From Zonotrichia leucophrys gambelii (taxonomy: Eukaryota > Chordata > Aves > Passeriformes > Passerellidae), in contig NC_088170.1 in the NCBI RefSeq assembly GCF_028769735.1, positions 50,439,585 to 50,503,584 on the forward strand: DNA of 64,000 nt, in the 5' to 3' direction. The notes under the pieces were generated by a model. The model was not told where the DNA came from. It saw only the letters and a program-made list of their open reading frames with translations, and did not search any database. This document shows, piece by piece, positions 37,731 to 51,400 of this stretch (within the stretch, counting starts at the first letter, position 1; every line of letters begins with the position of its first letter). The translations under genes were made by a program, and so were the position numbers.

Positions 37731-40700
37731 ACCAGTAATGACTTTAGGACTCCTTCAGTTGGACTGCCTTTGTGAATCTGGGTAGATGCGATAGTGTTTG
37801 GAGCAAGCTGAGATCTTGGTGTGACTTGTATGATGCCATACACATCTCTGTCTTCCACAGCCCTGGAGACCATATCTAAAAGATTCTAACATCATTAATT
37901 ATGATTTTGATGTCTTTCTCATATGAACAAAATCAATGAGAAATTTGGTTTTGTTTTATTGCTTTTCGTTTTTTTTTTTGTCTTAACCTAACCTACAGGG
38001 ATAATTTTTCCTTTTCTTTTGCTGAGCAGAAGAGAAAATAGCCTTGATTTATTTTTTTTTTTTTTCTCATAACCTGAGAAATCCAGACACGGGCAGTATA
38101 GCCTAAAGATTTTTGTAATTTAAACCAACTGACAATGATCACTTCAGGAGTCATAGGTTCCCTGAAAATTGCCATAGTTTACTGGCTGTCAGTTGCTTCT
38201 TTTACCTGTCTTAAGGTAGAAATTGCACTTAAGGAATTGCCAAAAGGGATTAATAAAGACTCAGTAATAAGCTCTGTATCACTGTGGCATTCCAAGCAGA
38301 GTATTTAGAGCAATTTAGTACTTAGCAACTTTTATTCTCTTCTCCAATAAAATGGAGAAGACAATAACCAGTAGGCCTACAGCTACTAATTTTGCTCCCA
38401 GAACTACAGCCCTATCTGATAGTATTGAGGGGTTGGGGTCTGCACTCCCAGCAGCTGTGGAGAACCCAGACATTTGCCACCAGGTTTAATCAGCTGATAT
38501 TTTTTGGATGTTTTTGATAAATATCCTGAGGCAATAGTTCGGAGTAGGCTAAACTTTTAGCTATTTTACTGTTAAACATCTTGTCCAAAGCATCCTCTAG
38601 TGGGGGTCTCTCCCTTGCCTCTAGAAGTCATTTCAGAGGGTTGAAGCTCCGCTTTGTAGGATAGCTGCTAAGTCAAATGAATCTTCTTCTATGGCATCTC
38701 TCTCTCCCCCTTGCAACCAGAAAGGATCTCCAGAAAAGAGGATTAATTGAAAGACCTCTATTGTAACTGGCTAAAATGTAGGGCAAAGAATTTCATGCAA
38801 AGTATCTCTCTGTTTCAATACCAGGATTTTAAATGTCTCAGCTCCTATGTAAGCCTGCACTTTAACTTGGTGAAACTCAGATTTTAATTCAGTTTGAGCA
38901 GCAACTCTGGATTTGAAAATGAATTATTTACTTTGTGTATGTAAAGAAGGGGCCAATATCCAAATGATGCAACAAATCTGCTTTAAATAAACTCAGTTAA
39001 AAAACCAGTAGCATGCCTAGAGTCTCTCTCTATCATTTTATATGAAGATGTGAAAAAGTTATTTAGATGAAATAAAGCTGCCTTCAGGCAGTTTTAATTT
39101 TCAACAGAACTGATTTGACTGATCACTATATTGCAGACAGCATGGCTCCTGGCTGCACGGCAGGGGTAACATTTTTATGTAGATGAGCTGTTCTTGATTA
39201 ATTTATTTGTGATAGAAAGCTCAGGTGGACCTCTGTAACACCAGTGTGGTCACTGCAATGGTCTAAACATGTACTCACATATCTGTTTGGTTTTTGTGTT
39301 TAACTGGGAGCAGCCCATGGAGAATATATTCTTCCTGCCCATGCGAAAGCTGAGGGATCTCTCCAAGGCCACGTTAGGAGTCTGGGGAAGCCTGGGAGCA
39401 GGAATGCTGTCCCCCCCAAATGCATCACTGCTGATGGACATTCAGCAGGACTTGGAGAAGATATCCCAGTTGTCTGTGTGCATTATTTTTTTTCTTTAAG
39501 GCGTATCACAAGTATTAATGCAATTGTAAGGAAAATACTCCTTGACAAACATTAATGGTCTTTTGGACTTTTCTAATGGAAAAGCCATCTTGGCTTTTAA
39601 ATTTATAAAATTTAAATTAAGTGTGCAAGACCTATTGGTTTCTATTGCAAATCTGGTATCATCCTTACCAAACCATCCTTATAGTTTGGCTGTGCTGCAG
39701 CATCCTTTCCAAGGATATTCCATGATATTACACAGACTTCCCTGTTTATTTAAAATTTATCTCTCAAGCTCCCTACCATGAAATGTATTGTTTTGGGGGT
39801 TATGTGGCAGGAATTCATGTGTGCCTCTGGATCCAGGTCATTAAATATTTAATCACTTCAGACTAATTTTGGTTTCATGAATTGTTTGCATGAAGCATGT
39901 AAGCAGCTCAGAGGTTGGCCAAGCCAAAAAAAAAAAATACAAAGACACATGAGGAATAGGAGTCAAAGAAAAGGGAAAGCAGGAGAATAATTGCTTCTGG
40001 AATAATTTTACAGTTTTAAGATAAGTTTTGAAAAAGTATTTCCTCATTTTCCCTCTCATTTATGTAACTGCACTCTCCACAATCATGAAGAAAAGCAGAA
40101 AACAACCCCGAACCCCCTAAGTTAGATGGTCTTGGAGCATAAAAATATCATCACTACTACTGAAAGAGAATATATCTTTTTATAGATACTTAGGCTTGTC
40201 ATTTTTAAAGCCCTGGTCCTGTCAGGCAGTTGGATCACCTACAGGACAGGTGGAATTTAAACAAATAAATATCACAGTGTTCAGAGTAAATCTATTTATG
40301 ACAGAAAGAAAGAAAAACACTTGGGTAGGTTCTCAAATATGATGAACAAATTAAGATACTCTTGGGTATATCCAACAGATGTTATCTGTAAATTTTATCT
40401 ATACAAATGCAATATTAAAAGCTCAGTGGACTTTATCTTGCCTGGTATCATTGGCCACTACCCAGCAAAGCACTTACACATTGGTAATTTTAAGGACAGG
40501 GTGTCCTGGTTTCAAGCCACAATACCCAGCAACACAGTGGAACAAGACAGTGATAAGCAGTTTGACAATACTATCCTGCTGCTTCTCAAAGACACCTGTA
40601 TGCAGTTGATTCCAGCATATTATTTGACCAATAGGTATTGAAAACACACATAGATTATACATTTTCCCCCATTTTTTCAGTGCTAAACAAATAGCAAAAT

Positions 40701-40803
40701 TGTTGTGCTCTCTACAGTCTAACAGCCAGATAAATAATAATTCACTTCTGAATATGTATTTGATAAAGAGAGCAGAGCAAAAGGGAGTGCTAATGTGCAT
40801 CTG

Positions 40804-40828
40804 TTATGGCAATTTTTCATTGCCATAA
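40804..40828. repeat. Perfect inverted repeat, 10-bp arms, 5-base loop
   Basis: TTATGGCAAT and ATTGCCATAA are separated by TTTTC. Confidence 0.85.
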
Positions 40829-42143
40829 TTTTACAGAATAGGATTCCTGGAGATGCTGTCTGTGAATATATCTTGAGTTCTTCCATCTTGTTAGGAAAGC
40901 ATTATTAGATTTTCACATCTGTCATTTGCTTACCATATATGCCAGCAGTTACTATTATTTCCCCTTACCTTTTATGAAGTGAAAGGATACTTTTCCCATC
41001 CAGTTTCAACCCACACAACTAGGATAACAACAAGAAGGCACCCTACCACAACATTTTAATTCATTCCCAGAAAAACTCACATTTTAGAATATCTTCCCTT
41101 GGGTGTACAGAGGACAATGAAAGAGCCATGATCTTTCCAACCAGTATACAGCCCATGGATGGTAAGAGTTATTGGTGTTAAATGTATTAAAGAGAGAATT
41201 CATATGCCTAGAATCTTTAAGGGCCAACAAGACAGATGCTTGTATGACCTTTAGGCTTTAAGTTCTATAAGTCACATTAATAGTTCTTGTATTTAATGAC
41301 TAACAAATAGCACAGTCTTAAACTCCCAGGGAGCAGTAATTCTTCCTTTGGTGAAAAGACACTGATTTGTCAAAAACCAGGACTATTAAATTAAACTTAT
41401 TCTGTGAATAAACATTTAAAATATTTATTTACAGACATCTGTCTTAGTTTGCTGTATGTGACCCTATTAGATGTTTATTTTTACCATGGCCAGGTTCTCT
41501 CAGCGCTATATCTTCAAGGGATCTTTCAAGAAGAGAGCATCTTAAAAAAAGTCATAACTCTTTCTTTCCTTCTCTGCATGCTAGCACTCCTGGGGGGGGC
41601 AGGGGGGTGGGATTTACCCTGATGCCAGCTGGAAAAGGAAAAGCAACATTGACCAAGCAGTTATTAGGGTTATTGGAAATTTGGGATTTATTCATACGTG
41701 GCAATTTGGTACAATAGAACATTCCTTTTGTTTTGTGGACGTCTGTGCAAGGTGAGCCAAAACCTAATGTAGTCTCCTGAGGGCTCTCCAGACAATTGCC
41801 ACCTCTTTGTGCATGTGCTCGAACTTTTCCTTCTGGATAAAAGGAAAGTGAGAAAACAGGAGAAGATTGTTTTTGTGAAAAGTAGCTGGAAACTGAATGA
41901 GCAAGGGAAGAAAGCCACCCATGAGGAAAGCTTACAGGATTCCTTGCTTTAGATGCTGAAAGGGATTTGATGTTTTCTGTAACTGTTTCAGGTTTTCTTT
42001 AACTTCTTTAGCTTTAAACCATGAGGTCTAGGGATAATTTTTATTTTCACTGCACTCTACTGTCTCAGGAAGAGGCTCCTTCACCTACAGCTATTTCTCA
42101 GTCTGGGAAATAATTAACCTTATTTGACTTTGCTACTGAATAT

Positions 42144-42176
42144 GCCATCTATTTCCTACACTAGGAAATAGATGGC
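42144..42176. repeat. Perfect inverted repeat, 15-bp arms, 3-base loop
   Basis: GCCATCTATTTCCTA and TAGGAAATAGATGGC are separated by CAC and pair at all 15 positions. This is the longest perfect hairpin I found in the window. Confidence 0.9.
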
Positions 42177-44649
42177 GTTATGACATCATCTTCAACTTGA
42201 GTATGCATAGTTTTAACAAAAGAATATGGTGAAAATTTCAACTTATTTTCTCTGTTTTTTCACCTTGTTCCAATAAAACTATTCATTCTATCTTTGATAA
42301 TATTGAGCAACTTATTTTGAATGTCAGCAATCTCTTAGAAGATTGTGAGGGTGTTTTTATTCCATCTCTTCAATAGTATTCGTTAAAAAAAGCGCATGCA
42401 AGTTGAGCTACTGGTTAGAGTGAAGCCGCAGAAAAACAGTGAAGAGAAGCCCATGGCCCCTACCTCATGGTCCTGTCTTAGACTCTGCATTCAAATTCTA
42501 TACACAATCCCTTTCCTAGTGAGACCTGAGTGGTGATTCTTATGTTGCTCCATGAATATCAGTTTTTAATTTTTCATAGGTCCATGGAAAGCCTCTGATA
42601 CAAATATCTTTATAGCTGAATATGTAATGTTGCATATTAACTTCACTTAGTTGTAATTAGCTGAGGCAATGCCAATAAAAACTGAAACTGCAGAAAGTCT
42701 TTGCATAATTATTTAGTATTATCTACCTTGTGTTTTTCTAACTGCTACCTGTAGTATAATTAGTGGCATAGGCCATTAATAAATTCAAGGCCAAGTTATG
42801 TTATCTATCTTAAAAATAATAAGGAAATAAGTTAGAGGAATTGGAAATACCAGCAGGCAAAGCTCAATAGCCCTAATAGATTTAGTGATCTTTACCCCTG
42901 AGATAGGTTAGTATTCATCATGGTGCTATGATTGCTTTCTTAAATATTTTGTTTGCTTCCTGGAGGCACTTCAACAAGGTTCTATGAAGTCAGAAAAACT
43001 GTATACATACAGATGCTCCTCAGAAAGAAAAGACAAAACTGCTACTCCATTATATCCTACATACATGCCTTTAATTTTATGCTTAGATGTTTAAAAACTT
43101 CCAACATGCTCCTGAATATTTATTTCCATAATGTTGTACATCCTGAAGCACAAACACATGAAGTACCAGAAAGCCCATTTATGTGTCTCTTCACACTGAG
43201 AAGGTTTCTTCTATTTCCATTTTAGCAAGATTTCTTTATCATGGGGGGCCCACTAAGAAAGAAATCAGGTAAAGAAAAGCCATAGCTTATACCATGTGAC
43301 TGCCATATTTGAAGTAAAAACAAAAGCATTGAACTTAATGTAAAACATTAAACACAAAGTAATCTGGAGAATAATTTCTATTTTCTCAGCTGAATTGAAT
43401 GTAAGGACCTTCTGCGTGCATTAAAAAATTAGTTACAAATCACATTCATTCCACTTCTGTGCACCTTTGTGGAACTGACTCATAAAAGGTACAACATCTG
43501 AGCTCCCATGACTTTTGCAATTACAGCGTGCCGATGTTGAGCTGTCTGATAATGTGCACGCTTCTGCTGCCTGGCACGCACAGGGACACCAAGCTGAGCA
43601 GGGGCCATGAACTAGGACTGCTCACTGGCACCTGCTCATTGGTTCTTGTCCTTCCAGAACCCTCCACAGCCAGTATCCAAAATGTGTTTCCAGTAGCAAT
43701 GAACATAAAAGATACAACAGAATATTGTTTAACAAACAAATTTGAGGGAGTATAAAGTCTAGGCCATAGCTTACGGGGTAAGAGATGTAGTCAGTAAGTC
43801 ACCAAGAAGAGAAAAATCTTCTGACCTTTTACTTCTGTATAAATTTTCATACAAAAGTCAGTTGTAACCAATGCTCAATAAATGGCAATTATAAAGGGTA
43901 CGGGAAGCAATCCAGAATAGAAAAAGAACAGGTGAAGAACCTTTGAACAGATATGATGGACTCAGACCAGGGATAATTTATTGAATTATGCTCTTGAATA
44001 TTTCAGGAATTCACATGAAACAATTTCTGAATAATCACTTCCTTGTGAGAAAGTACACAGCAAGGTCTGACATGAGTAAATAATGAGCAACTAAATGTGT
44101 CAGGCTCACTTGGATACACAGAATGCTATTTTAGCAATCAAATAACAAATTTTAAATACTTAGATGATAATAACTTGGTAAGAAACAGCCAACACTAGTT
44201 TGTCAAAAGCCAGTCATGCCAGAAAAAGCAGCATCTTCTCTGACTATGCAGCAAGACTGGTCTAGTAAATTAAGAAGCAATAAAAGTAATGTATCTTAGG
44301 TTTAGTAAGGGTTTTGTTTCACTGCATTCTCCTAAGTAATTTATAGTGATAGGACCTACAAGAAAGTTACATGGTATAGGTATAACACATATATAATGTG
44401 TCCAAAATCTGTGTTTAAAAAACAAGGGTCATTTGCCATAAACAGTGGAGGCATATATCTAGTAGATATATATCTTTGAGAAAATTTTGGTTCTGGATTC
44501 TTGTAGCATTTAGATTTAGATTTAGATAATGTGTAAGGGACTGCTATAATGAAGCCTACAGGTAACAGAAATGTTTTGTGGGTTGTGGTCTGTTTAGAGA
44601 CGGATTTAGAATTCCAAACTGTGTAGCTAAATTGAGTAAGTATTTTGAA

Positions 44650-44960
44650 ATGCAATCAAAGCTCCACTTGGTCTTGAAAATTTCCAGGGATGAAACATCC
44701 ACAGCTTCTCTGCACAGCTTCAGTGTCCCACCACCCTCTTGATAAAGACTTTCTTCCTAATATCCAATGTAATTCTCCCCTCCTTCAGTTGAAATCATTG
44801 CCCTTTGTCAGCAAGGTTACTCTAAATCCATTCATCCCCCAGTTTGTATTGATATTGGGATTTGCTCCAATCCAGGAGCAGCACCTTGCTCTTGGCCTTG
44901 TAGAACTTGGTGAGGATAAAGATTTCCTGAAGGTTCCCCATGAAGGATTCCAATGAAATC
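44650..44960 (-). mobile_element. Diverged CR1-type fragment
   Basis: Text such as TTTCCAGGGATGAAACATCCACAGC, followed by CAGTGTCCCACCACCCTC, is the minus-strand pattern of the CR1 3' UTR. The right part (CAGGAGCAGCACCTTGCTCTTGGCC) is a segment often seen adjoining such CR1 ends. The terminal repeat at the low-coordinate end is lost. The copy is old. Confidence 0.7.
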
Positions 44961-46065
44961 AACTTAATGAAGTTAAGGACTTCTTACCTGGACACAAGTA
45001 GGATTGAAAAAGTCCAGTGTCTGCAGTGGTTCATAAGCAGAGAAATATGCTTCACCAAAAGGAATTAAAAAGTGGCATAAACTGCATTTTGGGCTGTAGA
45101 AAAGGAGTGTGGATTACTGAACTCAGAGCTGATGGGGCTTTATCTAGATTTATCAGGAATGCCGGCCTATATATGATTGAACCCTAAAAGGCCTCCACCT
45201 CTGTGGCACCTGGGTTTAGAAGAGATGTGAATACAGTGCAAAATGTCCAGAAAAGCATAAACAAATGAACAAAATTTAAAAAAAAATATTATTAAATACT
45301 CAAGTGATTTTGAAATTGAAAACTGCCTAATGATGAAGAACCCACTAGGCAGATATCCCATTGAAAACTTTCCTCTGTCAGATAAATACTTACATTTGCT
45401 TAAAACATACATAACTTTTTGAACATAAGACTTTTCCACACCAAATTTTTTTCAATATTTCTGGGCATCTGGGAACTTAGGATACTGAACTTCACAAAGG
45501 AAATGCTGCTTCTATATACAGATAATTACATGAGCAGTAACACTTGTCAGACTCATCTACTGGGTAAAGTATAAGTTGTCCCTGTGCTGATCTACCCATG
45601 ACTGGCCACTGGCATCATGCTCAGGAACTTACAGAAACATCTTGGTTCTTTCAGTCTAGAGAGCTGAAGTCTGAATAAGTGACAGAATGACAGCTAAAAT
45701 GTTTAACACAGACGCAAAAGAAACCATTACAAGGAGCATTGATCAATTGGTCACCACATCCTCTGGTTCCAGCTGAGACATGGCTAATTGATGTGAGAAA
45801 AAATTAAATGCTATGTCATGGACTGGAATCTGTATTATACAACTTCCCGTGCTACCAGAGTCTTCTTTCCTGAACTCAAGTAGATGAACTTGGCATTCAT
45901 CTGAAAGGAGTTCTCTTTTCTCATTACCTTTTATGTGGGATTATTTTCCAGCTGGAGCAGTACTTCCTGAAGTTAATAGCAACCTTATCACATGCAAATA
46001 CTAATATGTTAACCAAATTAAAAGTGTTTAATTATTTTGCCGTGCTTTTTGCATTTACAAGTATT

Positions 46066-46094
46066 GTTAATACAAGTTCATTACTTGTATTAAC
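46066..46094. repeat. Perfect inverted repeat, 12-bp arms, 5-base loop
   Basis: GTTAATACAAGT and ACTTGTATTAAC are separated by TCATT. Related ACAAGTAT words flank both sides. Confidence 0.85.
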
Positions 46095-47808
46095 AAGTAT
46101 CTTGGCTATAATCAAAATTGCAAAGACTATTTATTGTCTTAATTAGTACCTACAAAAACATTTTGCAATTGCTATGGTTTGAGGTATTAGTAGACACAGG
46201 AAAACATGTGAAAATGCCCAAACCAGTTTCACATTCCAACTGATATTTACTAGTTACTTTCACAATTAAGATAGAAGCCAATATAATGCTAGCAATTTAT
46301 TGCTTGGTCCTGCTGAAAAGTCATTATTTTATCCTGGGGGAGTGCATATCTTGGGAAACAGTTCTGTTTAATTTGCAACCATAATCAAGTGATGTGATTT
46401 TATTTATGTATGAATTTTATTTACAAATGGATTTCAGCAGGATGTGGCTCACAGCCTTGGGTAATCACACTGCAAGGGCTTACAGCTATTCTTAAAAGTA
46501 AAATGAGTGGGATTTTCTATAGTTCTGATCTACATAGCTCAAACCTTTCATTAATGTTGTCTGTCACCAGTCTCTGAAAATGTTTTTTACTTTCATTTGC
46601 TTTGTTAGCCTAAAAGAACACTCATAATTTTGCTAGGGCCCTACACAATACAGTAGCTAGCTGTAATTAGTACTATTGTTTTCTTTTAGAATTTTTTTGC
46701 TTTTCTGCTAACACTGCTTACTTTTCAGGAAAACAGCTCAAGGGCTTCCAATCAGAGACAGCTTCACATTTCCACATTTCCCAGATGTGGGCAAGGAAGA
46801 CCCAAGATGTGCTGAGGGGATATGCATTCTACAGTTGTAGAAACTGAACCAAGTTGAGGATGCCTCCTTGGACTGCAAGCTTCTTGTGTGGGTATCTACT
46901 GTCAGAAGAGAACCTTGAGAACAAGATCTGTGCTCCCAGGTGACAATGCAAGGTAAAATCCATGAGAAGAGGTTGGATTAGGGTCCAACTAACATTTAGC
47001 TGCCTTTGGTTGTGATACAGTTTCAGGGAGTATTATAGAAACAAAACCTGTTTGGCTGGACCAAGTTCATCTGTCTGCTACTGCACTTTTTCACCTTTGA
47101 AGGGGAATAAGAGCAAATGGAAGTTTCCATCTTGGATTAGTTAGGAGAAGATTTAGGTTTCCTGTGATTTAGTCCAATCACAGCTGTGAAGCAGAAAACT
47201 CCTAAGCTCCTGGCAGCTTCATATAATGACCTTCATTGACCTTGTCAACATAATGAATAACACAACCTATTTCCTCTTTGTGTTCTGTAAAATCATACTG
47301 TAACTGCAATACAACTTGAGAATAAGGAGGAAGGTGGCTCCAAGAGGGCACTGGCAGTTCAGCTTTAGTTATAAGGCTTTAATCTTACTTCACTATCACA
47401 TAAAGAGGATTACAGACCAATTTCAAGAGTGGCTTTCAAAAATGTCACCCTTGAGGTACTGCCTAGGCCATGTATTCAACAGTTGTTACACTGAAAATAT
47501 GCAGTGTAACTAGGAAAGTGTTAAAGGTTTATTGAAATTGAAGGATTGTTCTTAATGGGTGCAAAACTCCATCTGTTTTCACAGTGAGAACAGTAAAAAT
47601 TACAGTACTATCTATGCCATCCATTTCCTTCTCCTCTGATGCATTATAATAACATCTAAAGAAAGAACTAGCCACCACATGGTTTTCTTTATTACGCAAA
47701 CTGAACTTTTCAAATCCATGAAGAATGTCAGGAGAAGTTGTCAGTCTTGTACATGGATCATTACCAGTTTTGAAAGGTGAGACTCAGAACTGCAGATTGT
47801 AGGTTAGC

Positions 47809-47838
47809 TTCTCTCTCTCTCTCTCTCCCCCTCTCTCT
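47809..47838. repeat. (CT)n pyrimidine tract
   Basis: About 30 bases of CT repeats interrupted by CCCC, continuing into a looser pyrimidine-rich stretch. Confidence 0.9.
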
Positions 47839-48402
47839 TCCTTCCTCTTCTTATTCTTTGCTTCCATGCTCTTCTCATTTATTTTCTTTTCTTCATCTCT
47901 TCCTTTTATTTCTTTGTAATAAGAGACAGAACTTTTCAAGATAACTTAAGGGAGAAATTGTTCAGAGAAATCGTCTAGGAAAGCAGAAAACACTTTTTCC
48001 ATTTGTTATGTATTCAAGGAAGTGCTACAAAATACAAGAGATTTAAACGTTGTTTACTTCTCCTGAGACAAGTCGTAAAAACTATCAAATGCTTATGGCT
48101 TAGTTATTCCAGACTGACTTAGCCTAAGATGCTAATGTTTTTTAGCTTTAGTACATATGCTTGCTTTGCTATCTATGCTCATGATAAGTACATGTGAAGA
48201 TGGACATCATATAGTGTAGCATAAATTAAAATATTCAGGATGAAGAAAACCTTACCTCATTGATGCTCTGTGTACCACAAAGGTCTTGTCTCTTAGCCTA
48301 TTGAATTATATTGTTGTAGATCCCACTTATAATAGAAAGACTTTAATTTTTAAAGTAAACACCTGGCCTGGAAAACCAGCTCTCTTTATTTTAGGCCTTG
48401 AC

Positions 48403-48404
<2 letters not shown>

Positions 48405-48443
<39 letters not shown>
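48405..48443. repeat. Poly(T)39 tract
   Basis: Thirty-nine T in a row lie between GACAC and GCATG. Exact length is likely unreliable. Confidence 0.95.
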
Positions 48444-48445
<2 letters not shown>

Positions 48446-51400
48446 ATGATTACTTAGAATTATATTCAAAGAAAAATCAGTGAATCAGCCTGCCTGCTTG
48501 CTTAGTCTGGAAATATTAAACAAGTCTCTTAGATTTTTCAAATTGATTCCTAATTTAGACATCTATGAATGTCACTGTGCCTGTGTCTCTCTGTGGGGTA
48601 TGAGACCAGAATCCAGCTACAGCAAAACATTCCTATCCTCAGCCTCCCATGGTGAGAGTCTCCCCTGTGCCTTGGAGGGGGCACCAGTGTGAGACAACAG
48701 AGGTGTGAGTGTGCTCCAGCCACAGACCCAGAGCTTCCCCTCACAGCTCATTGCCCAGGCTATTTACTTCACGCTCTATTTTTGGGGATCAGGAATTTTT
48801 CTCTGCTGGCCCTAAGGTCTGACAGAAAAAGGCTGATCCTGGTAACACTGGTCTCTCTTGAGATGTAAAAGATGTGGGTTCAAATTAGTCAGCATTTAAG
48901 GAAGGGTCACAAAAAGTTTTCATTCTTACTGTGTTGTTAAAGAATGTTGGAGGATGAAAATAGAAATCTCTATGGGAAGGAAACAAGATGCACAAAAATG
49001 CCCTGCAGCATTCTTGGATTGATGCGCGAGGACAAGAGTTTCAGGACCATGCTTTTAACTAGAATTTTATTTTAGATAGTTTTGGGTGCATCAGTTTGCT
49101 AATTCTTTAGACTTCTTGTGTACCTTTTATCCTACATCTTGTACAGAGATTTTGCAAACTTAGGTCAGCAATCTGAAATTTTGACTCAAGTTTTCACATT
49201 TGCCACAACTGAAGATGGCAGAATCGGAGGCCCTGCCCTGAAAGATGACCAAATTAAATTCTTGGAAGTGACTCTTCCTGCTATCCTTGTGGGTCTGCAC
49301 CAGCATCCTGACCTAAATTGGTTATTCTTGAATCAGAAACAAGGTGCTGAAGAGCTATTTTTTATAGGTATATGCCTTGCTTTCTGACCTTCTAATTTCT
49401 TGTTAATCCCAAATATGTTTGAGACTGTGATATATTTATTCTGTGTTTGTACAGGAATATGGCGGAGAGCAGATTTTTACAACTGCTTTTCAAAGCTGAA
49501 AGATCTTTCTCTTTTAAAAATTATTTTAAAAGTGGACTTTTTCAATAACCAGCTAATTTAAATTATTCTTAGCAATTATTTTCCTCTGCCATGTGTATGA
49601 AGAGTTGGTCTATAACAATAAAAAAGATTTAAGAAATCTCAGGCACTTTTATTGACAAATAGCTTTTCTTTGCAGATCACAACTTTAGCTCTTGTAAGTG
49701 ATAAACATGTTGGACTGAGCAGCATTCAGAAAACATTTATTTTAAAAACACTAGATTTGTATTGTAAAGTAAAATTGCGCAGAAATTGAACATTGTGCAG
49801 GTAAAATAACATACATAAACTTCCAAACACAAAAGGCAAAAGTATTAGGGAATAGCACTGACAAGAATTCAGTTCAAGTGATTGTTAAAACCATAAACCA
49901 TCAAATGAAGTTTGCAGAGACAAAGAACTAAGCTGATAACTGAAATTACAATTTCTGACTAATGGCTGCAAAGTGATCTGATATATGTGCAGGCCTGACC
50001 TCTGGGGGATGTCCTCAGGTGCTCTGGGGTGCCACCACCACAGAAAGCGGCATCCTGCTGTGGGCTGCCAAGGGCAGGGCAGGAGACAGGGCAGGACTAA
50101 ACTTCTGGACATCTAAAGGCTCACTAGAAGCCTTCCAGTCCTGCCAGCAGCTGCACATAGCATGCAAGAGTATTTTTGTTGTTGTTGCAAGGTGGTTTCG
50201 TATCCACACGTAATCAAAGAGTTGTTAAAATCCAGGGTATTTTTTGCTACTCTCTTCCTAAACTGCTGTGCTGCACTGCTCTTCAGTGAGCCCTTGAGCT
50301 ATAGGCTGGTTGATTTTAAACAAGCTAGTCCCTGGCAGTAAACAAACACAGTCATTTCATTTTAAAAGTACATAAAGGGGTTTATGCTGCAAGATTGATC
50401 TGATTGCCTGATTGAAAAACAGAAAAGCCAAGAAAATATTTCCAGGGTACACATGGTTTGTGGTTTCTGCTAATGTGAATGCACATCTTCCAAAATAAAG
50501 TGAAAATACACTAAATATACCATGACCATAGAAAGGGAGAACATATCCCCAGTGAAGTACATAGCAAAAGCTCCTTCTAATTCATCAGGAATGGGATCAC
50601 AAATAATTAGTAAGTCACAAATATTACTTATGCGCTATTAAAGTAAACTGATTAGACTCATCTGATTCAAAGAAAAAAAACTAACACCTTTTATATGGAA
50701 ATTAGGAACAAAGCAACTTACAAATAGTTAATGTCATCATATAATAATCAACTCTTAAAACAATTATAGGTGCATTCCCACCATTTGTCCTAATACAAAT
50801 TCTGGTCAAAGTAAGGAATATAATAGCAACATATGAAGAGTGTGTTTCTGCTGGTGATCGGCATAGTGATCTGTGCCTGCAGTCCAAGCTAAATCCACTC
50901 CTTGTGTACCAAGATCGCCACACTCTGAATTTCTTTTTCTTCCATTTCAATGCTCTCAGGTGGGGAATAAAATATCTATATTAATCCCTGCACTGCAGGG
51001 TTGTTAATTTTTACTTAAAACCTTCCTAAAAGCTTTAAAAATAAGTTAATAATAATAACAAATAATCTCAAACATTGAGTCTGACCCATTCCTTAAACTT
51101 CTAGCAAAACAAGTTAATAATCCTGCTGAGAACCTACTTTCCCAGTACCACCAACCTGATTTTTCATGACTGCCTTACTTGCAAGATAGAGTCTCCAAAA
51201 CCAACATGTTTAATTGTTTACTTTCGTCATTAACTTAGCACATTATGACACAATTAAGATGCTGGTTGCTGAAAGTAAGTTTATATATAATTCTGTGTTT
51301 CATTTTAACAAATTACAAAAACATGAGGTCCAAGAGATGACCGGCTTTACAAAACTCTCCCTTGTCTCTTTGTATATTATCCACTGCATACACTAATTTT

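Larger units (their letters stand above)
37661..44649. other. Gene-free stretch with two hairpins
   Basis: No gene is recognised. It holds a 22-bp tandem duplication at 37,687-37,730, hairpins at 40,804-40,828 and 42,144-42,176, and T-rich runs near 37,970 and 38,050. An open frame at 39,269-39,499 on the plus strand is discussed separately as a very tentative retroviral relic. Confidence 0.55.

Noticed and set aside
40501..40640. TGTCCTGGTTTCA as the start of another LTR
   Set aside because: The sequence after the first dozen bases does not follow any LTR body I recognise, and no paired end or flanking duplication was found.
42144..42176. Perfect hairpin as a microRNA precursor
   Set aside because: The 33-base structure is far too short for a vertebrate pre-miRNA, and the flanks do not extend the stem.
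48405..48443. Poly(T)39 as the tail of a minus-strand processed pseudogene
   Set aside because: No minus-strand AATAAA lies just upstream of the tail and the adjoining sequence has no protein similarity that I can see. No target-site duplication is evident.
49118..49387. 89-codon plus-strand frame as an exon
   Set aside because: It has a plausible amino-acid mix but no family I recognise, and no consistent splice-linked partner exon was found.
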